Of a stretch of DNA of 64,000 nt, positions 48,404-57,324 are shown in pieces. Numbering within the stretch: the first letter of the stretch is position 1; the number at the start of each line of letters is the position of its first letter. A program made the translations under genes and the position numbers. The stretch is from Streptomyces sp. DH12 (GTDB lineage: Bacteria; Actinomycetota; Actinomycetes; Streptomycetales; Streptomycetaceae), in NCBI RefSeq assembly GCF_020873895.1, contig NZ_JAHWGT010000002.1:124001-188000 (forward strand), in the 5' to 3' direction. A model generated the notes under the pieces. That model had not been told where the DNA came from. It saw only the letters and a list, made by a program, of their open reading frames with translations, and made no database searches.

Positions 48404-49599
48404 TCACCGCGGCATCCCGCCGCCCCCGCTCCGACCGGCCGTGACCGCCCCGCGCAGGGGGAAGGTGGCAAGGAGGGCGACCAGGACCAGGCACCCGCTT
48501 GCCCAGAGCGGCCCGACGGGCCCGACGGCGGCGCGGAGGGCGGCCGCGCCGGCGAGGGGGCCGGCGGCGGCGCCGACGTTGAACGCGGCGGTCGCGTACG
48601 AGCCGCCCATGGTGGGAGCTCCCGCCGCCTCGTGGAGGACCCCCGCGATCAGCGTGCCGCCGAGCGCGAACGACAGTGCGCCGAGGACGAACGCCAGGCA
48701 CAGGAAGGCGCCCGGCTCGTCGGCCAGCACGGCCGAGGCGGGCCAGCCGACGACCAGCAGTGGACCGGACCGCCGACCGCGATCACCGTGCCGGGGCGCC
48801 GGTCGGACAGCCGGCCGGCGACCGTCACCCCGGCGAAGGACCCGACGCCGAAGAGCACCAGCGTGACGGGGACCCACAGCTCGCCGAGCCCGGCCACGTC
48901 GGTCACGACGGGGGAGAGGAAGGTGAAACCGGCGAAGGTGGCGGCGTTCACCAGGGCACCGACCGACATCACCAGGAGCAGTCGACCCTTCCTCAGCTGT
49001 GCGAGTTCGGCACGCAGCGCCACCGGCGCGTCAGAGGTGTCCGTCCGCGGGCGCGCGGGTACTCCCCCGAGGATGCCGACGGCCGCGGGCAGGCAGAGCG
49101 CGGCGACCGCCCAGAACGTGGCCCGCCAGCCGAACAGTGCGCCCAGGACCGACCCCCCTGGGACGCCGACGACCGTCGCCACCGTGGTGCCGGCCAGCAG
49201 CACGGCGAGCGCCCGCCCCTTCTTGTCGGCCGGGACCAGCGTGGTGGCGGTCGTCAGCGCCACGGCGAGGAACCCGGCGTTCGCCAGTGCCGCGACCACC
49301 CGGGTGGCGAACAGGACCGGGAAGCTACCGGTGGCCGCGCCCACGACGTGGGCCGCGAGGAAGAGCAGGACGCAGCCCAGCAGGCCGGACCGCCCGGGCC
49401 GGTTCCGGGCGAGCCCGGCCATGATCGGCGCGCCGACGACCATGCCGATCGCGAACGCCGTGGTGAGCGTGGCCGCCGTCCCGACGGTGACGCCGAGGTC
49501 CGAGGCGATGTCCGGCAGGAGTCCGGCGAGCATGAACTCCGAGGTGCCCATGGCGAAGGCAGCCAGGGCGAGCAGATACAGGGGGAGGGGCAGGGGCAT
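48404..49599 (-). pseudogene. Frameshifted MFS drug-efflux transporter (chloramphenicol-resistance-like)
   Basis: The 5' part (49599 to about 48770) encodes a DHA1-type MFS N-terminus: LALAAFAMGTSEFMLAGLLPDIA, then TM helices up to GRLSDRRPGTVIAVGG. After that the frame turns to nonsense, while another frame picks up VVGWPASAVLADEPGAFLC and continues to a normal end at 48404. The combined length (about 398 codons) is right for the Cmx/CmlR family. The break is near 48770. It may be a genuine inactivating frameshift or a sequencing error. ATG at 49597-49599 chosen because it begins the conserved helix; an upstream extension is possible. Confidence 0.75.
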
Positions 49600-50132
49600 C
49601 GAGTGGCTCCGAGGCGAGGAGAGGCACGAGGAGGTCATCTCGTCACCGCGGTCAGCACCCACCGGCGCACGCGCCCGGCCGCGGAACGCGGTGGGGCGGC
49701 GGCTGCGAACTCAGTCGTTCAGGGGGCTGACGGCGTGACCGAAAGCCCCCACCTCGTCTGACTCAGGACTCGACACGGTCCGCACGGTACCGGACCGGCC
49801 CCGCGGGGACCGCCCGGTTTTCCGTGCGGATGGAGCCGACCGCCGGGTCGTCGGACCGGGTCCGCGGGCGCTCCGGACCCCCGGCCGGGTCGTCGGACCG
49901 GGTCCGCGGGCGCTCCGGACCCTTCGGCGGCCGGCCGTCCCGCCGACTTGGAGAGGGGCCCGGGCGGGCCCGTGGCGGCCCTCACGACCCTCCCGGTCGA
50001 TGAGGCGGCCCTCCCGTGTCGCCGGGAGTCCGCCACGCGCCGGGGCAGCCCCGCCTCATTGACCGGCCCGGCGTCGCCGTTCTAGTTTCGGTCCGGACCG
50101 CAAGTGCGCCCCGACCGGAGAGGACGGCCCCG
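49600..50132. other. 533-bp divergent intergenic region
   Basis: It contains a two-copy 42-bp tandem repeat (49842-49922), a weak stem-loop (49722-49728 with 49744-49750), and a promoter-like pair for the rightward gene: TTGACC (50059-50064), 18-bp spacer, TAGTTT (50083-50088). No gene with recognisable product was found; the open frames are GC-bias artefacts. Confidence 0.5.
49842..49922. repeat. 42-bp tandem repeat, two copies
   Basis: A 39-bp core beginning GCCGGGTCGTCGGACC occurs at 49842 and again at 49884. The core includes the inner dyad TCCGCGGGCG. No known function. Confidence 0.8.
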
Positions 50133-50966
50133 ATGCCCCCATGCGAAGGGCCGCGGGCCGCCCCCCTCCCCGCCGCGACCGCCCCGGCACCGACCGCCCC
50201 GGCACCGAGCGCGTCCGCGTCGGGTGGCGCGTATCCGTGGCTGGAGACCGCGCCGGAGGAGTACGTCGGCTGGGACGTCGACGTGCTGTACGGCCCCTGG
50301 CCGCGCCACGACCGCGACACCGGCCTCGCCGAGCTCCGCGCGCACCTCGCCGCCTCGCCCGTCGCCGGGGCGCTCGCCCTCTCCACGCGCGGCGCCCTCT
50401 ACGACGACGCCGGCGGGAACGCCGAGACGGTCCGCGACCTCGCGGACTGCCCCGAGCTGCGCCCCGTGGGCACCGTGGACCTGCGGGACGCGCTCACCGC
50501 CGAGGCGAGGCTGGACGAGCTGGGCGCCGCGGGCGTGCGGTTCCTGCGCCTGTTCACCGTCGACCAGGGTGCCGAGCCGGACTTCCCCGGATACCGCAGG
50601 GTCGTGGGCCTCGCCGTCGAACGGGGCATGGTGCTCCTCCACGACGGCGACCCGCGCCGCTTCGGCCCGCCCCTCACCGGGTGCGGCGCGGACGTCGTCT
50701 TCCTCGACCTCCACGCGTACCTGCTCGCCGACTTCCTCCTCCTCGCCCGTGACGAGCCCGGCTTCCGGGCGACCACCCGGCTGCTGTCCGGGCCCGATTC
50801 GATCGAACGGGCCGTGGAGTCGGTGGGCGCCCGCCACCTCGTCTTCGGCTCCCGCACGCCCTTCATGGACCTCTCGCCCCAGACACTGAGGCTGCGGTAC
50901 GCGCGGATCCCGGGCGACGACCGCGCCGCGATCGCCACGAGGAACGTCGAGGAGCTGCTCGCCTGA
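50133..50966 (+). CDS. Degenerate amidohydrolase-like protein lacking metal ligands
   Basis: 277 aa from the ATG at 50133 (GGAGAGG upstream). It follows the same plan as the next gene: a first strand GWDVDVLYGPW where the partner has IDVHAHVGRW, and a last motif VFGSRTPF where the partner has LFGTDST. So the HxH pair becomes DxD (Asp48, Asp50) and the terminal Asp becomes Arg; the Lys motif is also missing. It therefore looks like a catalytically dead TIM-barrel paralogue. It overlaps the intact paralogue by one base (TGATG), which suggests a heteromeric complex. The first 32 residues are Ala/Pro-rich. Confidence 0.7.
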   Translation: MPPCEGPRAAPLPAATAPAPTAPAPSASASGGAYPWLETAPEEYVGWDVDVLYGPWPRHDRDTGLAELRAHLAASPVAGALALSTRGALYDDAGGNAETVRDLADCPELRPVGTVDLRDALTAEARLDELGAAGVRFLRLFTVDQGAEPDFPGYRRVVGLAVERGMVLLHDGDPRRFGPPLTGCGADVVFLDLHAYLLADFLLLARDEPGFRATTRLLSGPDSIERAVESVGARHLVFGSRTPFMDLSPQTLRLRYARIPGDDRAAIATRNVEELLA

Positions 50967-51718
50967 TGCCGATCATCGATGTGCACGCCCACGTGGGCCG
51001 CTGGCAGTTCCACCTGACGGCCGGTGACGCGGACGCGAACCTGCGGCTGATGGACCGGTACGGCATCGACCACCAGCTGGTGTCCGCGTCCGAGGCCGTG
51101 GTGTACGACGCGGTGGCGGGCAACGCCGCCCTGTACAAGGCGCTCGCCACCCGGCCGAGGCTCCACGGGTACGCCGTGGTCAACCCCAACCGCATCGACG
51201 AGAGCGCCGCCGACCTGCGGCGCTGCCTCGACACCGGGCGGTTCGTCGGGGTGAAGATCCACACGCACTACCCGGGCCGGCTGCCCGGGTCGCCGGAGAT
51301 GGCCGCGGCGTTCGACCTGGTCGCCGAGGCGGGCGTACCGCTGCTGCTGCACACGTGGGGTGACGAGGTCGCCCTGCTGCCGGAGCTCGTCGAGGCCCGG
51401 CCCGGCCTGCGCGTCATCGTGGGCCACGCCGGCGGCGACGCCTGGCGGGAGGCCGCACGGGCGGCGGCGGCCTGTGACCGGCTGTACCTGGAGCACTGCC
51501 GCACCGCCACCGACGCGGGCCGGATCGCGTACGCCCGGGAGGTCGGGGTGCCCGTCGAGCGCATCCTCTTCGGGACGGACTCCACGCTCATCGACCCCTG
51601 CGTCTCCCTCGGCGTGATCCGCGACGCCCACTTCGCGCCGGCCGAGCTGGAACGCGTCCTGTGGCGCAACGCGGCCGAGCTGTTCGATCTGAGAGTCCAA
51701 GAGTCCGAAGACTCCTGA
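50966..51718 (+). CDS. Amidohydrolase family 2 metal-dependent hydrolase
   Basis: 250 aa. Metal ligands of the amidohydrolase-2 TIM barrel are intact: His7 and His9 (DVHAH), Lys97-x-His99 (GVKIHTHY), His129 (LLLHTWGDE), His154 (VGHAGG) and Asp205 (FGTDST). The family cleaves C-N, C-O or C-C bonds (decarboxylases, lactonases, amidases); the substrate cannot be predicted. It is translationally coupled to the degenerate partner. Confidence 0.85.
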   Translation: MPIIDVHAHVGRWQFHLTAGDADANLRLMDRYGIDHQLVSASEAVVYDAVAGNAALYKALATRPRLHGYAVVNPNRIDESAADLRRCLDTGRFVGVKIHTHYPGRLPGSPEMAAAFDLVAEAGVPLLLHTWGDEVALLPELVEARPGLRVIVGHAGGDAWREAARAAAACDRLYLEHCRTATDAGRIAYAREVGVPVERILFGTDSTLIDPCVSLGVIRDAHFAPAELERVLWRNAAELFDLRVQESEDS

Positions 51719-52098
51719 CGACCGAAGGCCCTCGACGGTCGAAGGCGGCAGAAGGCGGCAGAAGGCGGTCGAAGACGGCCGAAGGTCTGCACCAATCCTG
51801 CGGCCTTTCCGTACGGCCCGTAATCGGTACGCGCGGGCGGAGTGACTCATTCCGTTGACACCTTCTCCAATAGCGCGACGCCTTATCTCGATTTGATCAC
51901 GACATCACCGGACAGGACTGGACCACTCGCGTTCGACGCGCGTAACTCCCTTGTTGCGCAAGGCCGTTGACGGTTCGTCAATTCGCGCTACCCGATTACG
52001 GAATGGACTCGTTCCGCTGGTCTCGTTTGCCGGAATTCTCCTCTGGCAGGCTTCCGCGCACCGTCCTCTGACCAAGGACCAAGGAAAGGTGCACGAAC
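51719..52098. other. 380-bp intergenic region with decamer repeats
   Basis: From 51741 a 10-bp unit GAAGGCGGCA is repeated about 4.5 times with decay. Further on, 51850-52080 is clearly AT-richer than the genes around it and contains TTGACA (51855-51860) and TTGACG (51967-51972), possible -35 boxes for the downstream protease gene, without well-placed -10 boxes. No gene was found. Confidence 0.5.
51741..51785. repeat. Decamer tandem repeat
   Basis: Consecutive 10-mers GAAGGCGGCA, GAAGGCGGCA, GAAGGCGGTC, GAAGACGGCC and a partial GAAGG, immediately after the amidohydrolase stop. Confidence 0.8.
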
Positions 52099-54201
52099 GT
52101 GTCCGCACGACGAAGAATGAAGAAGAGTCCGGCCCGGAAGCCACGCCGCCTCATATTCGCGACCGCCGCCGTCGCCCTCCTGGCGACCGTCGGAGTGGTC
52201 GCGTACCAGGGGGTGTACGAGCCCGGCGGCACGGCGGCGGGGGGCGTCGCCGCCCCCGCTCCCGCGGCGCCCGCGGCGGCCTCCCCGAGCGCCGCCCCCG
52301 AGCCGGCCGCCGAGCCGACCCGTGACGAGGAGCCGGAGCCGATCACCGAGGTCCCCGAGGACGAGCCCGCGAAGGGCCTCGTCTACAAGGGACTCAAGCC
52401 CGCCCCGAAGGACGACACCTGCGAGGGCGTCTACCGCACGGCGAGCGGCCACTGCACGCACGGCCCCGACGCCCCGCCGCCCGGTGTCGACATCAAGAAG
52501 GACACCCCGCCGGCGGTGAAGCCCGCCGCCCCCGCCGAGGACCCGGCCACCACCGAGGACCCCGCCCCCGCCCCGGACCAGGCTCCGGCCGGTGAGAGGG
52601 CCGTGACCACCCCGGCCCTGGACGCGTCCGCGCTGCCGCGCAAGGCGAACCCGCAGCCGCCCGCCGCCACCCCCGCCGCCACCGACCGCGCCGCCGCCCA
52701 GGGACCCGCCGGGCAGACCGTCCAGTGCGACGGCGACGGCGCCACCGGCAACCGCGTCCAGGTCGTCTACGTCCACGCCCCCGGCCAGGACCGGTACGCC
52801 CGGTACCTGCCGTCCTTCCGCAAGTGGGCCGCCGACGCCGACGTCATCTACTCCGAGAGCGCCCGGGACACCGGCGGCGTCCGCCACATCCGCTACGTGA
52901 CGGCAGCCGACTGCACCCCCACCGTCCTCAACATCGAGGTACCGGCTTCCGCCCTCGCCGAGTTCGGCGCCACCAACCGCGCGCTGGCCGCCAAGGGCCT
53001 GGACCGCCGCGACCGCAAGTACATGATCTTCGCGGACTCGCAGGTCTACTGCGGCATCGGCACCTTCGCCGGTGACGAGCGCCCCGGCCAGAACAACCTG
53101 AGCAACTTCGGTCCCTCCTACGGCCGTACCGACTCCGGCTGCTGGGGCGGCCACACCGCCGCCCACGAACTGGGCCACAACCTCGGCGCGGTGAACAACA
53201 GCGCGCCCAACACCAGCCGCGGCGCCCACTGCACCGACGAGTGGGACGTCATGTGCTACTCGGACACCCCGTACTACCCGAAGATGCGCACGGTGTGCGG
53301 CGACCGGGCGTACGAGAACCGGCTCGACTGCAACCACGACGACTACTTCCACACCAACCCCAGGCCCGGCAGCTACCTCGCCACCCACTGGAACGTCGCC
53401 GACAACCAGTTCCTCATGGGTCACAAGGGCAACGGCCCCGGCCCGACGCCCAACCCGAACCCCACCCCGACCCCGACGCCGTCCCCGACCGGCGGCACCG
53501 GCGGGACGACCGGCCCGGACGTCACCGTCGGCCAGATCGCGCAGGACTCCGCCGTCGTCAGCTGGCGCGCGGTCGCCGGCGCCGCCTGGTACCAGGTGCA
53601 CCTCGACGGCCGCCCCATCGGCTGGGTGAACACGCCCAGCGCCCGCCTGTACAACCTGAAGCCGGACACCGCCCACACGGTCGCCGTCTCCGTGCGTGAC
53701 GCCTCCGGCCGCGACACCGCCCCCGGCAGGGCCGCGTCGTTCCGCACCGCCGGCGGCGGGGGCGCCACCCCGGTGCCGGGCACCCGCTACGTCCTCGCCA
53801 ATGGCGCCACCGGCAACGCCGCCGAGGTCTGGGGCGGCCGCACCGCCGACGGCACCGTCCTGGTCGGCTCGCCGCGCAACGGCTACGCGCAGCAGCAGTG
53901 GTACTTCGACGACGCGGGCGCCGGGTACACCCGGATCCGCTCGGCCGTCTCCGGCAAGTGCCTCCAACTCGGCGGCACGGCCTCCGCCGGGATGTGGGTG
54001 GCCCAGCAGCCCTGCCGCGCGGTCGCGTCGCAGCAGTGGCGGATCGCCCGCGGCGGCAACGGCAGCGGTGTCACGGTGTCCGCGGGCGACAGCCGGTACG
54101 TCCTGGGCGTCAGCAACCGGCCCTACCACGGCTCCTGGCTGATCGAGCTCCAGCACGCGGCGGGCGCCGCCGCCCAGGTGTGGACGGTGCAGCAGCCGTG
54201 A
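52099..54201 (+). CDS. Secreted metzincin-like metalloprotease with FN3-like and ricin-type lectin domains
   Basis: 700 aa. GTG start with GGAAAGG upstream. A basic N-terminus and one hydrophobic helix (about 18-37) act as signal or anchor. A long Ala/Pro/Glu-rich region follows to about 215. The protease domain (about 215-450) has the zinc motif HELGHNLGAVN (His356, Glu357, His360, Gly363) and a downstream Met-turn VMCY (Met385). In standard metzincins a third His or Asp follows; here position 366 is Asn. A Pro/Thr linker leads to an FN3-like domain (about 475-555) and a C-terminal ricin B-type lectin fold (about 560-700) with QxW repeats (QQWYF, QQWRI). Probably digests protein while bound to polysaccharide. 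Confidence 0.82.
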   Translation: MSARRRMKKSPARKPRRLIFATAAVALLATVGVVAYQGVYEPGGTAAGGVAAPAPAAPAAASPSAAPEPAAEPTRDEEPEPITEVPEDEPAKGLVYKGLKPAPKDDTCEGVYRTASGHCTHGPDAPPPGVDIKKDTPPAVKPAAPAEDPATTEDPAPAPDQAPAGERAVTTPALDASALPRKANPQPPAATPAATDRAAAQGPAGQTVQCDGDGATGNRVQVVYVHAPGQDRYARYLPSFRKWAADADVIYSESARDTGGVRHIRYVTAADCTPTVLNIEVPASALAEFGATNRALAAKGLDRRDRKYMIFADSQVYCGIGTFAGDERPGQNNLSNFGPSYGRTDSGCWGGHTAAHELGHNLGAVNNSAPNTSRGAHCTDEWDVMCYSDTPYYPKMRTVCGDRAYENRLDCNHDDYFHTNPRPGSYLATHWNVADNQFLMGHKGNGPGPTPNPNPTPTPTPSPTGGTGGTTGPDVTVGQIAQDSAVVSWRAVAGAAWYQVHLDGRPIGWVNTPSARLYNLKPDTAHTVAVSVRDASGRDTAPGRAASFRTAGGGGATPVPGTRYVLANGATGNAAEVWGGRTADGTVLVGSPRNGYAQQQWYFDDAGAGYTRIRSAVSGKCLQLGGTASAGMWVAQQPCRAVASQQWRIARGGNGSGVTVSAGDSRYVLGVSNRPYHGSWLIELQHAAGAAAQVWTVQQP

Positions 54202-54914
54202 CCCGCACCCGTACCGCCCGCACCCGTACCGCCCGCACCCGCACGGCCCGCACCCGCGCCCCGCTCGCCGCCGTGGTCGCCGCGCTGGCCGGGTCCGCCC
54301 TGTGGCTGACCGGCGCGGGCGCCGCCCTCGCGCACGGCGGCGCCCTGGAGGTCGACGTCACCGCGCAGCCGTCCGGGCACGTCACCGCGGACGTCACCTG
54401 GGCGGGCGACGGAGACCCCGTCGACGAGCGGGTCGGCGCGACCGTCAACGCCGTCAGCGGCGACGGTCGGACCGCGCTCGGCCCGTGGCGGCTCGTCCGC
54501 GCCACCGGCACCCCCACCGGGTACACGACGGTCGAGGCGCTGCCGCCGGGCCGGTGGCAGGTCACGGTCGAGGTGGGGCACCCCGGACTGGGCCGAGCCC
54601 AGCGGGAGGTCACCGTGCCCGCGGGCACCCCGGCCTCTCCTGCGGCGCCCGCCGCGCCGGCCGCGGCGAGCGGGGATCGGGTCGTACCCGCGACCCCGGC
54701 CGCGTCCGTGGCCGCCGCGTCCCCGCAGAGGGGCACGGCCGCGTCGCGTGCGACCGCGTCCGACACGGCCGGGTCCGGTGGGTCCGGTGCGACCGGTGGG
54801 TTCGGCGGGGTCGCCGGGGCGGCCGCCGGGGCCGCCGCGGTGGCGGGTGCCGTGGCGGTCGGCGCCGTCGTGGTGCGCCGCCGCGGGGCCGCGACCGGCG
54901 GCACCGGCCGCTGA
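54198..54914 (+). CDS. Secreted membrane-anchored protein with CopC-like beta domain
   Basis: 238 aa; GTG overlaps the protease stop (GTGA), so the pair is coupled. The N-terminus is a run of TRTAR repeats encoded by an 18-bp tandem repeat, followed by a signal helix (PLAAVVAALAGSALWLTG) and AHGG. A beta-rich domain (about 46-135) ends with PPGRWQVTVEV; then an Ala/Gly-rich stalk and a C-terminal helix with RRRG, as a membrane anchor. The AHGG start and size recall CopC/YtnE-like surface domains, but function is unknown. Confidence 0.7.
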   Translation: MTRTRTARTRTARTRTARTRAPLAAVVAALAGSALWLTGAGAALAHGGALEVDVTAQPSGHVTADVTWAGDGDPVDERVGATVNAVSGDGRTALGPWRLVRATGTPTGYTTVEALPPGRWQVTVEVGHPGLGRAQREVTVPAGTPASPAAPAAPAAASGDRVVPATPAASVAAASPQRGTAASRATASDTAGSGGSGATGGFGGVAGAAAGAAAVAGAVAVGAVVVRRRGAATGGTGR

Positions 54915-54925
54915 TCCGGCCGGTA

Positions 54926-54961
54926 CCCGTGCCCCGGAGCCGAGCGGCTCCGGGGCACGGG
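54926..54961. terminator. Strong bidirectional terminator hairpin
   Basis: Arms 54926-54941 and 54946-54961 are perfectly complementary over 16 bp with a GAGC loop, between convergent genes. Confidence 0.85.
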
Positions 54962-55015
54962 GAAGCGGCCCGTCCCGCCCGCCCCCGCCGCGGTGCTCGG
55001 CGCCGCACGCGGCGT

Positions 55016-56086
55016 TCAGACGTAGTTGATGCCCGCCTGCCGTACCAGCGGGTCGTCGAGCATCGACCACAGCGGTACCGCGTAGTTGCCGAACCCGTAC
55101 CGGCCGCCGAAGTGCAGGCCGAGGACGCGGTGGTCGGCCAGGTCGAAGACCGGCGAGCCGCTGTTGCCGCCCAGCGTCGAGCAGTCGTGCGTCAGCACGT
55201 TCCGCTCCGTCGCCAACGCGTTCGCCGTGCCCGGCTGGAGCCGCTTCACGTTGTAGACGTCCATGAAGATCCGGCGCATCGACTCGGGCTCGTTGCGCCG
55301 GCCGTCCCACGCCGGGTGGCCCACCACGTACACCGGGCGGCCCGGCAGATCGGCCGGGGCGTCCGCCGCGACGGCCAGCGGCGCCGGCAGCGGCGCGCCG
55401 CCCGGCCCCGGTTCGACCCTCAGCAGCGCCAGGTCGACGTCCGGGTGGACGCCCAGGACGTCCGTGACCGTGTACGCCGGACCGCCGGCGCCCGGCAGCG
55501 CGCCGTACTCGCGCGCCAGGTCCAGCGCCGCGCCCAGGCCCGGCCGGAACGTCCACGCGTCCCGCCGGTCGCCGGCCGCGGCGAACTCCAGGGCGACGTG
55601 CCGGTTCGTCATGACGACGTCGGGCCCGACGAGGAAGGCGGTGCCCACCCAGTCGAGGCTGACGTGCCCGGACACGTCGACCCTGCCCACGCGCGACAGC
55701 GAGGCGCGGATCGCCGCCCGGTGACCGTTCAGCACCGCCCAGTCGCCCTCCTGCGGCGGGAAGTCCGCGCCCTGCACGAGGATCGCCGGACGGCCCTCCA
55801 GCAGGACGATCGCCTCCATGCCGAACGACTCGTCGTCGCCGATCTCGTCGTCCCGGCCCGCGGCGAGCTTCTCCAGCCCCCGCGCCCCCGCCTCCAGTAC
55901 CCGCTCCCGCTCCCGCTCGGCGAACCGGGCGACGTGCTCGCCCGGCGCCTCGTCCGCCGGCGGCTCGTACGCCGACTCCGGCACCTCCCGCGCCAGACGC
56001 CGCCGCACCCGCTCCGCCACGGCCCCCGGGTCGGCGAAGATCTGTCCGGGTCCGGCCGCGACCGGTGACCCGCTACGGCTGCCCAT
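55016..56086 (-). CDS. Trypsin-like serine protease, conflict-system type
   Basis: 356 aa; ATG with GGAGG upstream. No signal peptide, so intracellular. A helical, charged N-terminal region (about 20-85) precedes a chymotrypsin-fold domain with catalytic His163 (TNRHVAL), Asp218 (HPDVDLALL) and Ser309 (GGNSGSPV). It is the last gene of a minus-strand set with nuclease, hydrolase and NTPase genes, 113 bp after the EAD1-like protease gene. The pairing of two different cytoplasmic trypsins suggests a proteolytic relay. Confidence 0.85.
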   Translation of the reverse strand: MGSRSGSPVAAGPGQIFADPGAVAERVRRRLAREVPESAYEPPADEAPGEHVARFAERERERVLEAGARGLEKLAAGRDDEIGDDESFGMEAIVLLEGRPAILVQGADFPPQEGDWAVLNGHRAAIRASLSRVGRVDVSGHVSLDWVGTAFLVGPDVVMTNRHVALEFAAAGDRRDAWTFRPGLGAALDLAREYGALPGAGGPAYTVTDVLGVHPDVDLALLRVEPGPGGAPLPAPLAVAADAPADLPGRPVYVVGHPAWDGRRNEPESMRRIFMDVYNVKRLQPGTANALATERNVLTHDCSTLGGNSGSPVFDLADHRVLGLHFGGRYGFGNYAVPLWSMLDDPLVRQAGINYV

Positions 56087-56199
56087 GTCGTCCTCCTCTC
56101 GTCTCCGGCCCCTCTCGTCTCCGCTCCTTCCGCCCGCCCCGGCTCCCTTCCGCCTCGACGCGCCCCCTTCTCGAGCCGGTCTCCCGCCAGGTGGCGCGC

Positions 56200-57324
56200 T
56201 CAGCCGTGCTGGGCCGCGCCGATCTCTCCGTGCACCGCCGGGGCGTGTTCCGCGAGGTGCGCCATGACGGCCGTCATCTGCGTGCCGACGTTGACGAACG
56301 CGGTGTCCCGGCCCTGGAAGCGGACGTTCTCCACGCGGCGGGCGCCCCGGTGCAGCGCCACCACCCGCCAGTCGTCCGTCAGTACCGGGGAGCCGGACGA
56401 CCCGCCGCGCGTGTCCGTGAAGTAGCGCAGGTCCCGGTCGTCCGCGTCGAACACGAGGTTGTTGCGGAGCGCGACCCGCTTCGGCGCGCCCCCCGGGTGC
56501 TGGATGATGTTGACGGCCACCACCTCGCCCGCCGCGACCCGCAGCGTCCGGCCCGCGAGCCGCAGCAGCGGCCGCGCCGGGGCCTCCGCCAGCCGCAGCA
56601 CCGCGTAGTCCAGGTCGGCGTCGGCGGCGACCAGTTCCCGTACGGCGACCTCCGCCGTCTCGGTGTCCTCGCTCTCGTAGTCGAACCTCGCCCGCGCGTG
56701 GCGGGCCTGCGCCAGCAGGTCGTCGGGGCCTGCCACGACCCGCCCGCCGCCCGCGGCCGACCGGGCGTTGACGACGTGGTGGTTGGTGACCAGCAGGTCC
56801 GGCGCGACCAGCCAGCCCGTGCCCGCGTGGGGGAAGCCGTTCGGCTGGAGCGGCTGCCCGCCTTCGTACGGCGGTACCTTCAACCGCGCCACCGCCGCGC
56901 CCGCCGCGTCGCCGCCGCGCAGGAACCCGAACGGCACGGTGTCGTCCCGGTGGACGATCTCCTCCTTGACCTCCGGGACGGGCCGGTCCGCCAGGACGTC
57001 CGGCTCGCCGTTCGCGCCGCGCGCCACGTCGTCCAGGGCCCGCTGGAACACGGCGACCGGCGCCGCCGCCGCGGTCTGCGCGACCGCGTTGCGCAACCAG
57101 GTCTCCAACGGCACCGAACCGTCCACCAGCCGCTCGACGCGGTTCATCTCCGCCAGGTCGGACTGCACCTGGAGCCCCGGCGCGGCCAGCAGCGGCAGGG
57201 TGCTCCGGTAGCGCGGCATGATCCCCTGGAAGAGCAGCGGGCGCACCGCCGGGTCGGCGAGCCCGGCGTCCACGGCCGCGTCCCGCAGGGCGAGCAGTTC
57301 CTCCGGCGACAGGTACGCGGTCAC
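56200..57324 (-). CDS. EAD1-like domain fused to trypsin-like serine protease
   Basis: 374 aa. GTG start overlapping the NTPase stop (GTGA). N-terminal helical domain of about 85 residues: LSPEELLALRDAAVDAGL..., RYRSTLPLLAAPGLQ, LVDGSVPLETWLRNAV; this pattern is that of effector-associated domain 1 (EAD1), an adaptor that self-associates in bacterial NTP-dependent conflict systems. A chymotrypsin-fold domain follows: His183 (TNHHVV), Asp239 (DLDYAVL), Ser310 (GGSSGSPV). No signal peptide. Likely the protease arm recruited to the neighbouring NTPase through EAD contacts; the domain call is by eye and needs a profile search. Confidence 0.8.
   Translation of the reverse strand: MTAYLSPEELLALRDAAVDAGLADPAVRPLLFQGIMPRYRSTLPLLAAPGLQVQSDLAEMNRVERLVDGSVPLETWLRNAVAQTAAAAPVAVFQRALDDVARGANGEPDVLADRPVPEVKEEIVHRDDTVPFGFLRGGDAAGAAVARLKVPPYEGGQPLQPNGFPHAGTGWLVAPDLLVTNHHVVNARSAAGGGRVVAGPDDLLAQARHARARFDYESEDTETAEVAVRELVAADADLDYAVLRLAEAPARPLLRLAGRTLRVAAGEVVAVNIIQHPGGAPKRVALRNNLVFDADDRDLRYFTDTRGGSSGSPVLTDDWRVVALHRGARRVENVRFQGRDTAFVNVGTQMTAVMAHLAEHAPAVHGEIGAAQHG

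Noticed and set aside
49719-50036. Minus-strand frame of 105 codons containing the 42-bp repeats
   Set aside because: Low-complexity translation and no plausible start signal; treated as non-coding.
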